Source: Bradyrhizobium sp. 141 (GTDB taxonomy: Bacteria; Pseudomonadota; Alphaproteobacteria; Rhizobiales; Xanthobacteraceae). Taken from it: a stretch of 51,858 nt of DNA. Shown one piece after another: positions 18,129 to 26,317 of this stretch. The position numbers and the translations under genes were made by a program. A model generated the notes under the pieces. That model was not told the origin of the DNA and made no database searches. It was given only the letters and a program-made list of their open reading frames with translations. The stretch's first letter is position 1, and each line of letters begins with the position of its first letter. The stretch lies in contig NZ_JADPKR010000019.1 of assembly GCF_023074055.1 (NCBI RefSeq), positions 1 to 51,858 on the forward strand. Reading direction: 5' to 3'.

Positions 18129-19146
18129 CAGTGACAATGCCGTTCCATGGTCTGGACCTAAATCTCCTCATCACGATCGATGCTTCCGATGGCGAGCGCA
18201 GCCGCACGGCCGCAGGTTTGATGGGCGAGCAGCGATGATATGCGATTTGCATCGCGGCCCTCAATTTGCAAAGCCTCACACGCCGGCAGGCGTTCCGTGC
18301 TTGAGCAACGAACTTCCTCATTCGGCCAAAAAGGTGAGCCTCCTTCGTGCTCCGATCACCGGAGCGACAGCGATGGCCAAGCGCGGCTACGCTCAGCTGG
18401 AGAACGCCATAACGAGGCCGTCCTGCCGCGCCTTCCTATTTTTGACTTTTATAAAATCACCGAGACGCTGTGGAAAGAACTGCTCAACGGCCGGACAATC
18501 CAAAGACGGGGGATGACATGAACTTGGCCGCACCGGGCAAAACCGTGCCTACAATCCGATCGCGGTGTCCATGATCACGTACTCATCGCAGCTTTGCCGA
18601 CAGCAAACCTACGATGTTGCGTGATGCACGGCGCTTTCACTACCCGGCGGCACATGAAGTGTGAAATCAATTCTTTGGATAGATTGCATTCACACCCTGG
18701 ATAGTGACAACACGTCTGAGGTCTGTGTCTCAGTCTCGTAGTCGCACCTGATGCTCTGATGACCGAACGCAATCTGTCGCTGGCAGCTCTGGTGGGGTGA
18801 GCGATGATTTTGGTGATTTGCATGACGGCGTCTTCCTGCAAGGCTCACATTGGGCACCGACTCTTCTGGACTAGCAAACCCAGTCATGGTCACTCGCCCA
18901 GCAATGTCGGTTCTGCTCCATCCGGACGTGGGAAAAATGTTGTTGTGATCGACATTCTACGTCTGATCAGAATGTGCAGCATCTCGGAATCGGTGGGCGA
19001 CTTGCTCAGGAAATCGCATGGTGCATGACCGCGCGTCTGCAAGTTGTCCCGTCTGAGCCGAAGCGCCCCGATCCTAGAGAGCTTGACGGCCAATAAGTCT
19101 TCCGCAGAGTGCTTGGCAGGCGCATTGGAGTGCGGACAGCTGCTTT
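18129..19146. other. 1-kb region without a recognised gene
   Basis: Several short frames exist; the longest plus-strand ones (around 18085-18521) overlap in different frames and match no family I know. The segment 18420-18520 reads LPIFDFYKITETLWKELLNG in one frame, which could be a decayed coding remnant. No tRNA, CRISPR or IS end was seen. Confidence 0.35.
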
Positions 19147-19178
19147 GGTCACGTTGTGGTCAGCTAAGTTATATATCC
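19147..19178 (+). promoter_or_regulatory. Probable tts box (degenerate)
   Basis: GTCACGT (19148-19154) and GTCAGCT (19159-19165) lie 11 bp apart with TTGTG between, matching the architecture of the nolB tts box at 13 of 16 positions in this part. The 3-prime CCTGTC part seen in the other two boxes is missing. It sits about 50 bp before the start of the gene at 19227. Confidence 0.6.
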
Positions 19179-19226
19179 TCCTGGCAAAGCTTGCCGCGCA
19201 CGAGCTCAATCGCGTGCACTTTGCCA

Positions 19227-20036
19227 ATGCGGGAGCGATCTGATGTATGGCAGAATCGGTGGATCCGTTTTGCGGAAGCGGTTGCCGGCCTGGAGCGAGG
19301 TGGGTCGTCGTCGGCGGGCGCGTCGCCATACTCCTTGCGTTCCAATCCGCCCATTATCAAGATCGTCGACCGAGAATCTTTCATGCGCAAACTGAAGAGA
19401 TTCTTGTCCAGTGACATCATGCACATCGTCAGTAACCCGCAGGAGTACTCGGATTTTGTTCGGAGAAAGCCGAGCGGGCTGCAACTGTCGGTGGAGGCTA
19501 TTCCAGTACTTACGGTGATCCGGATAAGCCCGCGCGATTTTTCAGCTATCAGGTTGGGTGACGAAACTGTAGGGCTTTTAGGAGCCGGAGGCTCGGTCCG
19601 GATCAAGGGAGACCATTTTCGCCAACAGTTCGGGCGTAACGATATCACGTCCGTGGTAGATCTACGCGTTACTCATCCGCTCGTCGAGAACGCGGGCGAT
19701 ATCCTGCTGGAGCATGAACTGCGAATGGACGGCGATCATCCGTTGGTCTTATCACGTCCTGGCGTAGGAGGTATGAAACCCCGTCTAGCGGAAAGGGGTT
19801 TTGTTCACGTGGGTCGCAATAACTGGGTGCTTGATCCTCAACAGCATCCCAAAGTGTGGACGAAGAACGAGAACGACCAGTGGCACCGAGTAGACAGGCC
19901 TACAAAGTATCTTTCCAAAGTCGAGGATAGCGATAGTCAAGAGAGCTGCGAGACGGATTCGTCTGACGATGATCCCTCGTATTACCTGGAGCGCACTGTT
20001 CGAAGATTGGCTGTGGGACAAGACGATTCGGAATGA
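19227..20036 (+). CDS. Unknown protein, candidate T3SS effector
   Basis: I do not recognise a family. The 269-residue product is hydrophilic with no signal peptide or membrane helix. The central part is well ordered (VEAIPVLTVIRISPRDFSAI, LLGAGGSVRIKGDHFRQQFG) and is followed by Trp-containing segments (FVHVGRNNWVLDPQQHPKVW). The C-terminus is acidic and Ser/Asp-rich (SDSQESCETDSSDDD). A tts-box-like element is located about 50 bp upstream, and it is close to ttsI, so I infer a T3SS-secreted protein. The start at 19227 lies behind the box; earlier in-frame codons would overlap it. An alternative is ATG 19383. Confidence 0.6.
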   Translation: MRERSDVWQNRWIRFAEAVAGLERGGSSSAGASPYSLRSNPPIIKIVDRESFMRKLKRFLSSDIMHIVSNPQEYSDFVRRKPSGLQLSVEAIPVLTVIRISPRDFSAIRLGDETVGLLGAGGSVRIKGDHFRQQFGRNDITSVVDLRVTHPLVENAGDILLEHELRMDGDHPLVLSRPGVGGMKPRLAERGFVHVGRNNWVLDPQQHPKVWTKNENDQWHRVDRPTKYLSKVEDSDSQESCETDSSDDDPSYYLERTVRRLAVGQDDSE

Positions 20037-20129
20037 TGAAAGCGGGCTGGAACTGACTGGTATTTCGCTATTGCAGGGCCATCTCAGTAGTGAACTTGAA
20101 GGAAGCGCTCGCGCGGATCGTGCTCCTCG

Positions 20130-20582
20130 CGCGTGACAGATGCCCGGTTTCGAACGTCAAGTTTGACTTCCTCGGCTACTGCTTCCGGCCGCGACGGGCA
20201 AAGAACTCACAAAACGCCTCGGCATTTTGCAGTTTTCTGCCTCGGCTCAGCGCTTCGGCGCTGAAGGTTATGCGGGCGGCAATCCGGGATTTGAACCTCC
20301 GAAAACGGACCCATGTGTCAATGGCTGACATCGCTCGGCAGCTCAATCCCCTCCTGCGGGCGGGGATTGTGTATTACGGTCGATTCAGGCGAGCGCCTCT
20401 GGGTCAATCCTTCGATACGTCAATCAGACAATCGAGGCTTGGATGATGCGGAAGTTCAAACGCTTTATGGGTCGCAAGGCCAAGACCGGCCGCGTTCTCG
20501 AACGACTATCTCGCGAACGTCCCGGGTTGTTCGCACAATGGAAGATCGGCATACGCGGCTCGTTCGCCTGATGGGAGCCCAG
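20130..20582 (+). pseudogene. Group II intron maturase remnant
   Basis: The plus strand reads VKFDFLGYCFRPRRAKN, the typical segment after the reverse transcriptase palm. It continues with VMRAAIRDLNLRKRTHVSMA and ADIARQLNPLLRAGIVYYGR of the maturase domain. Near 20440 the frame shifts into MRKFKRFMGRKAKTGRVLER and RERPGLFAQWKIGIRGSFA, the normal maturase C-terminus. The catalytic YxDD part is missing. It belongs to a different intron type than the remnant at 29.1 kb (FLGYTFRPR class). Confidence 0.85.
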
Positions 20583-20712
20583 TGACGCGAGAGTCTCACG
20601 CTAGGATCCATGAGCGGCCGGCGGTGAGATTCCGCCGGCCTACTAGCCAAAGCCGTCTGCCCGGATCTGTGAGGGGCAAAGCCAAATGGCCGAGCTACTC
20701 GATCACGATCCA
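20583..20712 (+). mobile_element. Group II intron 3-prime RNA domains, two nested ends
   Basis: GTGACGCGAGAGTCTCACGC followed by a GGATCCATGAGCGGCCGGC hairpin resembles the region just after the maturase stop in group II introns. From about 20650 a second element begins, CCCGGATCTGTGAGGGGCAA and GGCCGAGCTACTCGA, nearly identical to the intron end at 630-680. Two intron tails are therefore joined here. Confidence 0.55.
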
Positions 20713-20751
20713 CGGCGATGTGGGTTTCCTGTGCAACCGGAAAAACGCCCT

Positions 20752-20782
20752 TCGTCAGCTACTCGTCAGCCAGCCTGTCTAT
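20752..20782 (+). promoter_or_regulatory. tts box upstream of large candidate effector
   Basis: GTCAGCT (20754-20760) and GTCAGCC (20765-20771) are 11 bp apart and followed by AGCCTGTCTA, which matches 9 of 10 bases at the same offset in the nolB tts box. It lies about 45 bp before the ATG at 20824. This is a strong TtsI-binding candidate. Confidence 0.82.
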
Positions 20783-20793
20783 CCAGACAGGCT
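20772..20793. repeat. Perfect inverted repeat at tts box 3-prime end
   Basis: AGCCTGTCT and AGACAGGCT form 9-bp perfect arms around ATCC. The repeat overlaps the CCTGTC part of the tts box and extends beyond it, so it could be a second protein-binding dyad or a hairpin at the transcript start. Confidence 0.7.
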
Positions 20794-20823
20794 GCGCATT
20801 CTCGACTTGATTGGAGATGGAAT

Positions 20824-23229
20824 ATGACGGGCATTGGCCGATCTGGAAGATCGCGCACTGGAGATGCTGGAGCCGGATCGAGCAGTTCACGCTCGCACTC
20901 AAGTCTAGCCCCTGGGGGAGGCAGTCAATCGTTCGATTCCGTCGTGGAGCGGATGCGCTCTGGGCCCCAAGATAGAGGGACGTCCTCCGCTAGCATGGCG
21001 CGCGGTGCCGGCGATGCCTTTGGCGACAGGTCTTCCGGTCCGTCCGTTGGCCCAGATCGAATCTTAGGCGCTGCGCCACGTGCAGCCGCTGCGCCACGTG
21101 GAGCCACTGCGCGGCGGCGCGGCTTTCCCTCAGTGTCGGAGGGTGGAGAAACGGCGCCGGTCGCCAGCCAGCCGCCAACTTCCGGTGTGGCAGTCCCCAT
21201 TTCCTCGTCAGAGGAAGAAATCAACACAGCAAAGCGACACATGCGCCGCCTGCGTGAGGAACTTGACGCATGCGCTCATGCGGGCACCCGTGCCCGGAAC
21301 TTGGAGGAGGTGCAAGAGCTGACCGAGCGGTTCGCCGAAGCAGGCTCGGCAGTTCTGGACTACTACGCGAGCCTGCGCCCGGCCGTGGCGCCGAGCATTT
21401 TGTCCGACGATAAGGCCCGTCATTACCGCGATCTCGTGCTCGAAGCGAGCGGCGAATGCGACGCAAAGGCTGCAGAGGGTTCCGACGCCTTGCTAGACGG
21501 CAAGCAACGTATGGTAGACCTGTTCGAGGGGATGCTCAAATCCAACGCTACCCCCGACCAGCTGAGCCGAGTGGCTTCCAGTTTGGCGAAGCACCTCGCG
21601 CCTTGCATCGAGTGGTGGGGAAAGAAGATGTTGTGCAAGGAACGAATGCGGTCCGCCTGGGAGGCCACTGCCAACTTGCCAAGCACGACGCCCGAGATGC
21701 GGAAACTCGAAGAGGCCACACTACGCGTGCAAACCGGCTGGGCACTTTATACGGCGTGCATGTGTCTGGAATCGCGGATTGCGCTCGCGAAACTTCGGAT
21801 TGAGTCTAAGGCGAGCAGGTTTGAACCAGCCGTCAGGGACGCCCTCATGGATGAGAACGGGCAGGTGCGTCTGCTCGGGACCTATGTCGATGATGCTCTT
21901 CCGGCATTCTTCTCGACGTACGACGCCGTTCTGAACAAGCACGGAGAGCCACTCGACGCGGAGCACTGCACCGTTCTGGAAGGAGTCATGGAACGGCATT
22001 CGGAATTTGCCTCAGGGGTGGAACGCATCGTTGCCAGCCTAAGGGATGCTGGAACGGATGCCGACCTTCCATTGGAACAGTTGGACCAGATCGTGGAAGG
22101 TGCATGGGTCGCCGCGAACCAAGTCACGCGACTTTTGGCAGCGCAGCCAAAGAGCCCGGTCCTGATTGAACCGCCTGCCCAGCCTGCGATATCGGGAAAG
22201 ACCGACTTAGCGGCTGAGAGCCACGCGGCGCGCAGGAAGGGGAAAGGCAAGCGCGCACCGGCCGGAGGCGAGAGGAGTTCAACGGCCGGGCTGCGCGAGC
22301 CGCAGCTCGCTAGGCCCAATGCTGCCTCAGCCCCGACTGCCAAGGTTATCGTACTCTCGGATCTGGGTACAAAGAAGCTCGCGAGTGCAGAGGAGGCACG
22401 CGCGAGGGCGTCATCATCGGCGACCGGGCACCTGGCGATGTGGCAGGCTCCGCCCTCCATGAACGCACTGACGGGATTACTCAAGCGATTGGACGAGCTG
22501 CTGCAGTTCGATCTGCCGGCTCAGCAAAGCGCCGTCTCGCAAGCGCGCCAGATGAAGCCTGAGGACGCCGACCACGTCGTGGATCTCGTCCTTAAGCGCC
22601 TGCAGACGCAGGCCGCCGAGATTAAGACCTGTGTAGCCGCGCTGGAGGAGCGCCGTCGCCTACTCACGCCTGCGCAAGTGACTGAAGTGCACGAAAAATT
22701 AGTCCGGCTTAAGGCGATGTTGTCCGAGGTTCAGGGACAGGCAAACTCATTGAACGCGCGAAAGGCGGCGATCACGATCGATTGCATGAAGACCTACGCG
22801 TTTCCGTCGCAGACGTACCTTGAACAGTTGCGGGCGGCCGAAGAACTTGCGTCTGTGGATCCACCCCACGCCTTGAACATCGAGCCAACGACGCTGTTCG
22901 AGATCAAGCTGCAGCCCAAGGCGTTGCGCAGTGGTAGGATGCCAAGTCCGATGTGGGTGCACATCCATACCAAGCTGCCGGTACATGCCTGGCAGTTGGC
23001 CACGCTGGGCGGCGCCGACTTCGCCGCTTGCCACGTGAAGTCCAATGAACAGCGCGGCTACAATCGGCAATGGCAGAGCGCTCGAGCCGCCACGGGGCAC
23101 AAGAACGTCGTGATCCACCGCGGCAAGCTCACGCCTGCGTTCTGTAAGTCGTTGCTGAGCATCGCCCCATGCTACTCCCTTCCCGAGGCGGAGCACGCGT
23201 CGATGCAGTTCGCGCGCCTCAGGATGTAG
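20824..23229 (+). CDS. Large candidate T3SS effector, unknown family
   Basis: The 801-residue product is preceded by a strong tts box and a GGAG ribosome-binding site. The first ~165 residues are Ser/Gly/Arg/Pro-rich and disordered (GAGSSSSRSHSSLAPGGGS), typical of an effector secretion leader. The rest is helical with Leu/Ala/Glu pattern, interrupted by a low-complexity basic linker at about residues 455-500 (ARRKGKGKRAPAGGERSS). It ends in an alpha/beta-looking domain (PSPMWVHIHTKLPVHAWQLA; NVVIHRGKLTPAFCKSLL). No signal peptide or membrane helix. I infer a T3SS effector; I do not recognise its enzyme class, and relation to known plant-pathogen helical effectors is untested. The basic linker might act as a nuclear localisation signal. 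Confidence 0.72.
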   Translation: MTGIGRSGRSRTGDAGAGSSSSRSHSSLAPGGGSQSFDSVVERMRSGPQDRGTSSASMARGAGDAFGDRSSGPSVGPDRILGAAPRAAAAPRGATARRRGFPSVSEGGETAPVASQPPTSGVAVPISSSEEEINTAKRHMRRLREELDACAHAGTRARNLEEVQELTERFAEAGSAVLDYYASLRPAVAPSILSDDKARHYRDLVLEASGECDAKAAEGSDALLDGKQRMVDLFEGMLKSNATPDQLSRVASSLAKHLAPCIEWWGKKMLCKERMRSAWEATANLPSTTPEMRKLEEATLRVQTGWALYTACMCLESRIALAKLRIESKASRFEPAVRDALMDENGQVRLLGTYVDDALPAFFSTYDAVLNKHGEPLDAEHCTVLEGVMERHSEFASGVERIVASLRDAGTDADLPLEQLDQIVEGAWVAANQVTRLLAAQPKSPVLIEPPAQPAISGKTDLAAESHAARRKGKGKRAPAGGERSSTAGLREPQLARPNAASAPTAKVIVLSDLGTKKLASAEEARARASSSATGHLAMWQAPPSMNALTGLLKRLDELLQFDLPAQQSAVSQARQMKPEDADHVVDLVLKRLQTQAAEIKTCVAALEERRRLLTPAQVTEVHEKLVRLKAMLSEVQGQANSLNARKAAITIDCMKTYAFPSQTYLEQLRAAEELASVDPPHALNIEPTTLFEIKLQPKALRSGRMPSPMWVHIHTKLPVHAWQLATLGGADFAACHVKSNEQRGYNRQWQSARAATGHKNVVIHRGKLTPAFCKSLLSIAPCYSLPEAEHASMQFARLRM

Positions 23230-23287
23230 TTACCTGAGTGTCTCGCGCCAGAGCGTCGCTGTGGTGACACCATCAAGCAGACCGTTA

Positions 23288-23746
23288 TCACCGAGAGGAA
23301 ATCCTCGATGAACTCGAAGCCGGCGCGGGCTCCTCGAACAGATCGACAACGGGGTCCGACTGAAATTCGATCGGGAGCGTGGAGACCCCGACTTCCTTTC
23401 GCTTGAAAAACAGCATCGCGGCGCTTGTCGCCGCGCTTGCGATGGCCGGGTCCGAATAGCCTAGGACCCGGCTATGCTTCAGATCGTGAATGAAGCAGTT
23501 TTGCGCATTTGTGTTCGAGATCCCGTCGCCGATCGCTTCGGTAAGTGTCTGCGGCGCCGTGCTTAGCGCCCCACAATGATTGGGCTTCCCGGCCTGGAGC
23601 ACCAGAATGCGGTGTAAAGGGCCAAACGCGTGCGGGCCAGCCGCACCGGGCTCTCGTGCTGGGGTGTGACGGCCCTTTCCGCTACTCCGGGGGCAAGATG
23701 AGGAGTCGTCGCTGACCTCAAAGAAAGGAGACGCCCGCGAAAACAA
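23288..23746 (-). CDS. Hypothetical small protein
   Basis: The 152-residue minus-strand product is not recognised. It has an ordered core (TLTEAIGDGISNTNAQNCFI then HDLKHSRVLGYSDPAIASAA) and a Ser-rich C-terminus (EEPAPASSSSRISSR). No tts-like direct repeat was found upstream on its strand. It could be a decayed effector or a real small gene; the opposite strand offers no better frame. Low confidence. Confidence 0.35.
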   Translation of the reverse strand: MFSRASPFFEVSDDSSSCPRSSGKGRHTPAREPGAAGPHAFGPLHRILVLQAGKPNHCGALSTAPQTLTEAIGDGISNTNAQNCFIHDLKHSRVLGYSDPAIASAATSAAMLFFKRKEVGVSTLPIEFQSDPVVDLFEEPAPASSSSRISSR

Positions 23747-23910
23747 TTGTTCGCATCGGTTTGAATACGTGAAGAGTGTAGTGTTTCAGCTGCATGGCGT
23801 TGAAAGGACGGAGCAGCCGAGGGTTGAGGGCGCGGAAGGCACGGTCAAGTTAACGAATTGGAGCGGCCGAGCGGGCAGACGAGCGGCATGCCAACCGCCC
23901 GGGGTTCTTT

Positions 23911-24252
23911 CTCGCCGTCATGGTTTCCCACCGGAAGTGATCTGCTATGCCGTTTGGATGTATTTCCCGTTTCCATAAGCTCGCGCATGGTCGAGGAAAT
24001 GCTGGCGGCGCGCGGCATTGTCGTGACCTATTAAACCGTGCGCCAGCGGGGAACCAAATTCGGCAAGGCGTTCTCCTTTTGGATCCGCCAGCGCGCTCCG
24101 CGCGCGGCGACAAATGGCATCTGAACGAAATCGCTATCTCGACGCGGCCGAACAACATTGGCTCTGGCGCGCTGTTGACCAGAAAGGGCTCGTTCTCGAG
24201 GTCTTAATCCAGCGCCGAAGAGACTCGCGCGCTGCGCAGCGGCTTGTCAAGA
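23911..24252 (+). mobile_element. IS6-family transposase remnant
   Basis: In shifting plus-strand frames the IS6 transposase can be followed: FPPEVICYAVWMYFPFP, MVEEMLAARGIVVTY followed by a stop, VRQRGTKFGKAFS, RGDKWHLNEIAIS, HWLWRAVDQKGLVLEVLIQR and RRDSRAAQRLVKK. At least three frameshifts and a stop disable it and the C-terminal half is missing, replaced abruptly by repC sequence. Confidence 0.82.
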
Positions 24253-24547
24253 AGCCCTCGGCGACCAGCAGGCCGCGATTACGCTCGCCGCGATCCATCA
24301 GAAAGCGGACCAGATCAATAGCGCCGGCGGCTATCTGCGAAGCCTGACCGACCGTGCCAAGGACGGGAAATTCTCCGTGTGGCCGATGATCATGGCCTTG
24401 CTGCGCGCCAAGCTCGACGGATCGAACCCGCCAACCACACCGCCCACCCAGGGCCCTGGCCGGTCCGAGCCAGGAAAACCGACCGAGAGCGGCGGGCTCC
24501 AGCCGAGCGCCGAATTGCGGGCTCTTCTCGCCAAGCGGCCGAAATGA
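24253..24547 (+). pseudogene. repC: RepC plasmid replication initiator, C-terminal fragment
   Basis: The frame ending at 24547 reads DQQAAITLAAIHQKADQINS then AGGYLRSLTDRAKDGKFSVW and PMIMALLRAKLD, the conserved C-terminus of RepC from repABC replicons, followed by a Pro-rich tail. The N-terminal DNA-binding part was removed by the IS6 element. It shows that part of this window derives from a repABC-type plasmid. Confidence 0.82.
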
Positions 24548-24617
24548 TCCAAAACGGGCGGGAAATGACTCCGTCGTTGCGGACGACTCGGCTACCAAAT
24601 TTTAAGGTTAACAAAAG

Positions 24618-25250
24618 ATGGGAGAGGACGACTTGACCAGAGATGCAACGTCTGTCGGCGGCGCGATCGCGGCCGCCCTCAAACGGGCCGAGGAGTTGCG
24701 CGGCCTCAGCGACCGCCCGGCTCGCGTGCGGATCATGACGATCTTTGGCGATGATCGCTCAGGTCTCACGATTAACGCCCGCATCGCGGCACGAATGCCG
24801 GCGGAGCATCGTGCCCAGGAAGGCCTCGGGACACGCTGCATCCCATGGGACGCCCTCGACGCGCGTGCCGGCGAGATCGTTGGCCTGGTCGACGAGGTCG
24901 TTGGCGAGGTGACGCTGGCCGTCCGAAACGCCCCGCCAGTGCCGCGGCCGAGCCGCTTGGAAGATGATCTTGAGCTTGCCGCGTTCGACGAACTGATCGA
25001 TGAACTCGGCCGAACGATTATCCAGTCGGCCTTTTCCGTGCTGGAGACGCATCCGGCCAAGCACGTCTCGCGGGAGCTGGGCAGCGAAGCTGCGATGTTA
25101 GCCGCGCTGAAATTCGCGGCACTCGCGGCCTATACCGGCCATGTCGGACTGAATGACGCCCAGGACGAGCTCCGAATGGCGATGGGCGAGGTGATGAGCA
25201 ACATGCGCGCTTCGCCTGAATTGATGTGTCGGCAGAGCTTGAATTCGTAA
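24618..25250 (+). CDS. Unknown protein downstream of repC
   Basis: The 210-residue product is soluble, acidic and helical. I do not recognise a domain. Codon and base composition (GC-rich third positions) match the repC tail and the DUF1403/scpB block rather than the secretion genes. The ATG at 24618 is 70 bp after repC, suggesting an ancestral repC-linked operon, and a strong terminator follows at 25376. A role in plasmid maintenance is possible only by context. Confidence 0.6.
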   Translation: MGEDDLTRDATSVGGAIAAALKRAEELRGLSDRPARVRIMTIFGDDRSGLTINARIAARMPAEHRAQEGLGTRCIPWDALDARAGEIVGLVDEVVGEVTLAVRNAPPVPRPSRLEDDLELAAFDELIDELGRTIIQSAFSVLETHPAKHVSRELGSEAAMLAALKFAALAAYTGHVGLNDAQDELRMAMGEVMSNMRASPELMCRQSLNS

Positions 25251-25375
25251 GCGGCGAGGGCGCGGCGTCAGAGAACGGCTGCGCAAACGTCTCACCCCGA
25301 GACACAAAACCTTGGCATAGGTTGTGCAGACTAACGAGAGCCGGGATTTTGCATCACCCTCCCGGGGCTGGATAA

Positions 25376-25415
25376 GCGCCGCCTGCAAGGTATTTCGAGC
25401 AGGCGGCGTTTTATT
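25376..25415 (+). terminator. Rho-independent terminator
   Basis: CGCCGCCTGC (25377-25386) pairs perfectly with GCAGGCGGCG (25399-25408) across a 12-nt loop and is followed by TTTTATT. It would end transcription from the repC-linked gene before the toxin-antitoxin pair. Confidence 0.85.
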
Positions 25416-25579
25416 GAATGTCCCAATTCGATTTCGCGGGTGTCCCAATGAGGACCAATGAGGATAGCAGCGAACGGTGCGGCCGCCCGGCATCTAAGGT
25501 TCGATCTCAAAGCCGCCGACAGCATGTCCTGCGATCGCGACAATTTCGATCGACGCGGCCTTGAAAAGCCCCGCTGGTG

Positions 25580-25607
25580 GTAATACTCTTGGAAGATATG
25601 GTATTAC
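25580..25607 (+). promoter_or_regulatory. Candidate VapB operator dyad
   Basis: GTAATAC (25580-25586) and GTATTAC (25601-25607) form a perfect 7-bp inverted repeat with a 14-bp spacer, ending 13 bp before the antitoxin ATG. AT-rich dyads here are typical autoregulation sites for AbrB-type antitoxins. Confidence 0.65.
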
Positions 25608-25620
25608 AATCGTTGTGTCC

Positions 25621-25854
25621 ATGACCACGACAGTCACAGCCAAGGGACAGGTGACCATCCCGAAGTCTGTCCGCGACCTTCTCGGCATCGTGCCGGGCAG
25701 CAAGGTCGATTTCCGGCGTGCGGCCGACGGCAGTGTGGTGCTGGCGCGCGCTGACAAGAAACAGCCGGCGAGCCGCTTTGCCAAACTGCGTGGCCATGCC
25801 GGCAAAGGGCTTGATACCGACGCGATCATGGCGCTGACGCGTGGCGAAGGGTGA
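25621..25854 (+). CDS. vapB: AbrB/MazE-type antitoxin (VapB)
   Basis: The 77-residue product starts with MTTTVTAKGQVTIPKSVRDL, the signature swapped-hairpin AbrB DNA-binding domain, followed by GIVPGSKVDFRRAADGSVVL. The C-terminal part (about residues 48-77) should wrap the toxin. The ATG at 25621 is just downstream of an inverted repeat, and the stop overlaps the toxin start, the usual coupled arrangement. Confidence 0.9.
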   Translation: MTTTVTAKGQVTIPKSVRDLLGIVPGSKVDFRRAADGSVVLARADKKQPASRFAKLRGHAGKGLDTDAIMALTRGEG

Positions 25855-26255
25855 CGCTCGTCGACACCAACGTTCTGCTCGACCTGGTCACCGATGATCC
25901 AAATTGGGCGGGTTGGTCGGTGGCCCAGCTTGAGGCGGCGAGCCTCAAGGGACCGCTCTTGATCAACGATATCGTCTATGCCGAGCTTGCGGTCCGGTAC
26001 AACCGCATCGAGGGTCTGGATGCCTTCATTGACGAAGCCGGTCTCGACATCGCACCGATTCCCCGCGAGGGGCTGTTTCTGGCCGGCAAGGTGTTTGCGC
26101 AGTATCGCAAAGCGGGCGGATCGCGGACTGGCGTGCTCCCCGACTTCTTCATTGGCGCCCATGCCGCCGTTGCCGGTCTGCCGCTGCTGACCCGCGACGT
26201 CGGCCGCTACCGCACCTATCTTCCGTCATTAAACCTGATCGCACCGGACGGCTGA
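25851..26255 (+). CDS. vapC: PIN-domain toxin (VapC)
   Basis: The 134-residue product is a PIN-fold ribonuclease. Acidic active-site residues are visible: D4 in LVDTNVLLDL, the Glu in DIVYAELAVRY, and Asp in VLPDFFIGAHAAV plus TRDVGRY. VapC toxins cleave RNA such as initiator tRNA; the antitoxin encoded upstream blocks it. The GTG start at 25851 overlaps the vapB stop. Intact; the pair probably stabilises the surrounding plasmid or island segment. Confidence 0.9.
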   Translation: MTLVDTNVLLDLVTDDPNWAGWSVAQLEAASLKGPLLINDIVYAELAVRYNRIEGLDAFIDEAGLDIAPIPREGLFLAGKVFAQYRKAGGSRTGVLPDFFIGAHAAVAGLPLLTRDVGRYRTYLPSLNLIAPDG

Positions 26256-26317
26256 GGGGTCTCGGCGCCACATCCCTCAACGTTCCTGGCTCGCGCGGGG
26301 GAGGGGCGCTTTTGGCT

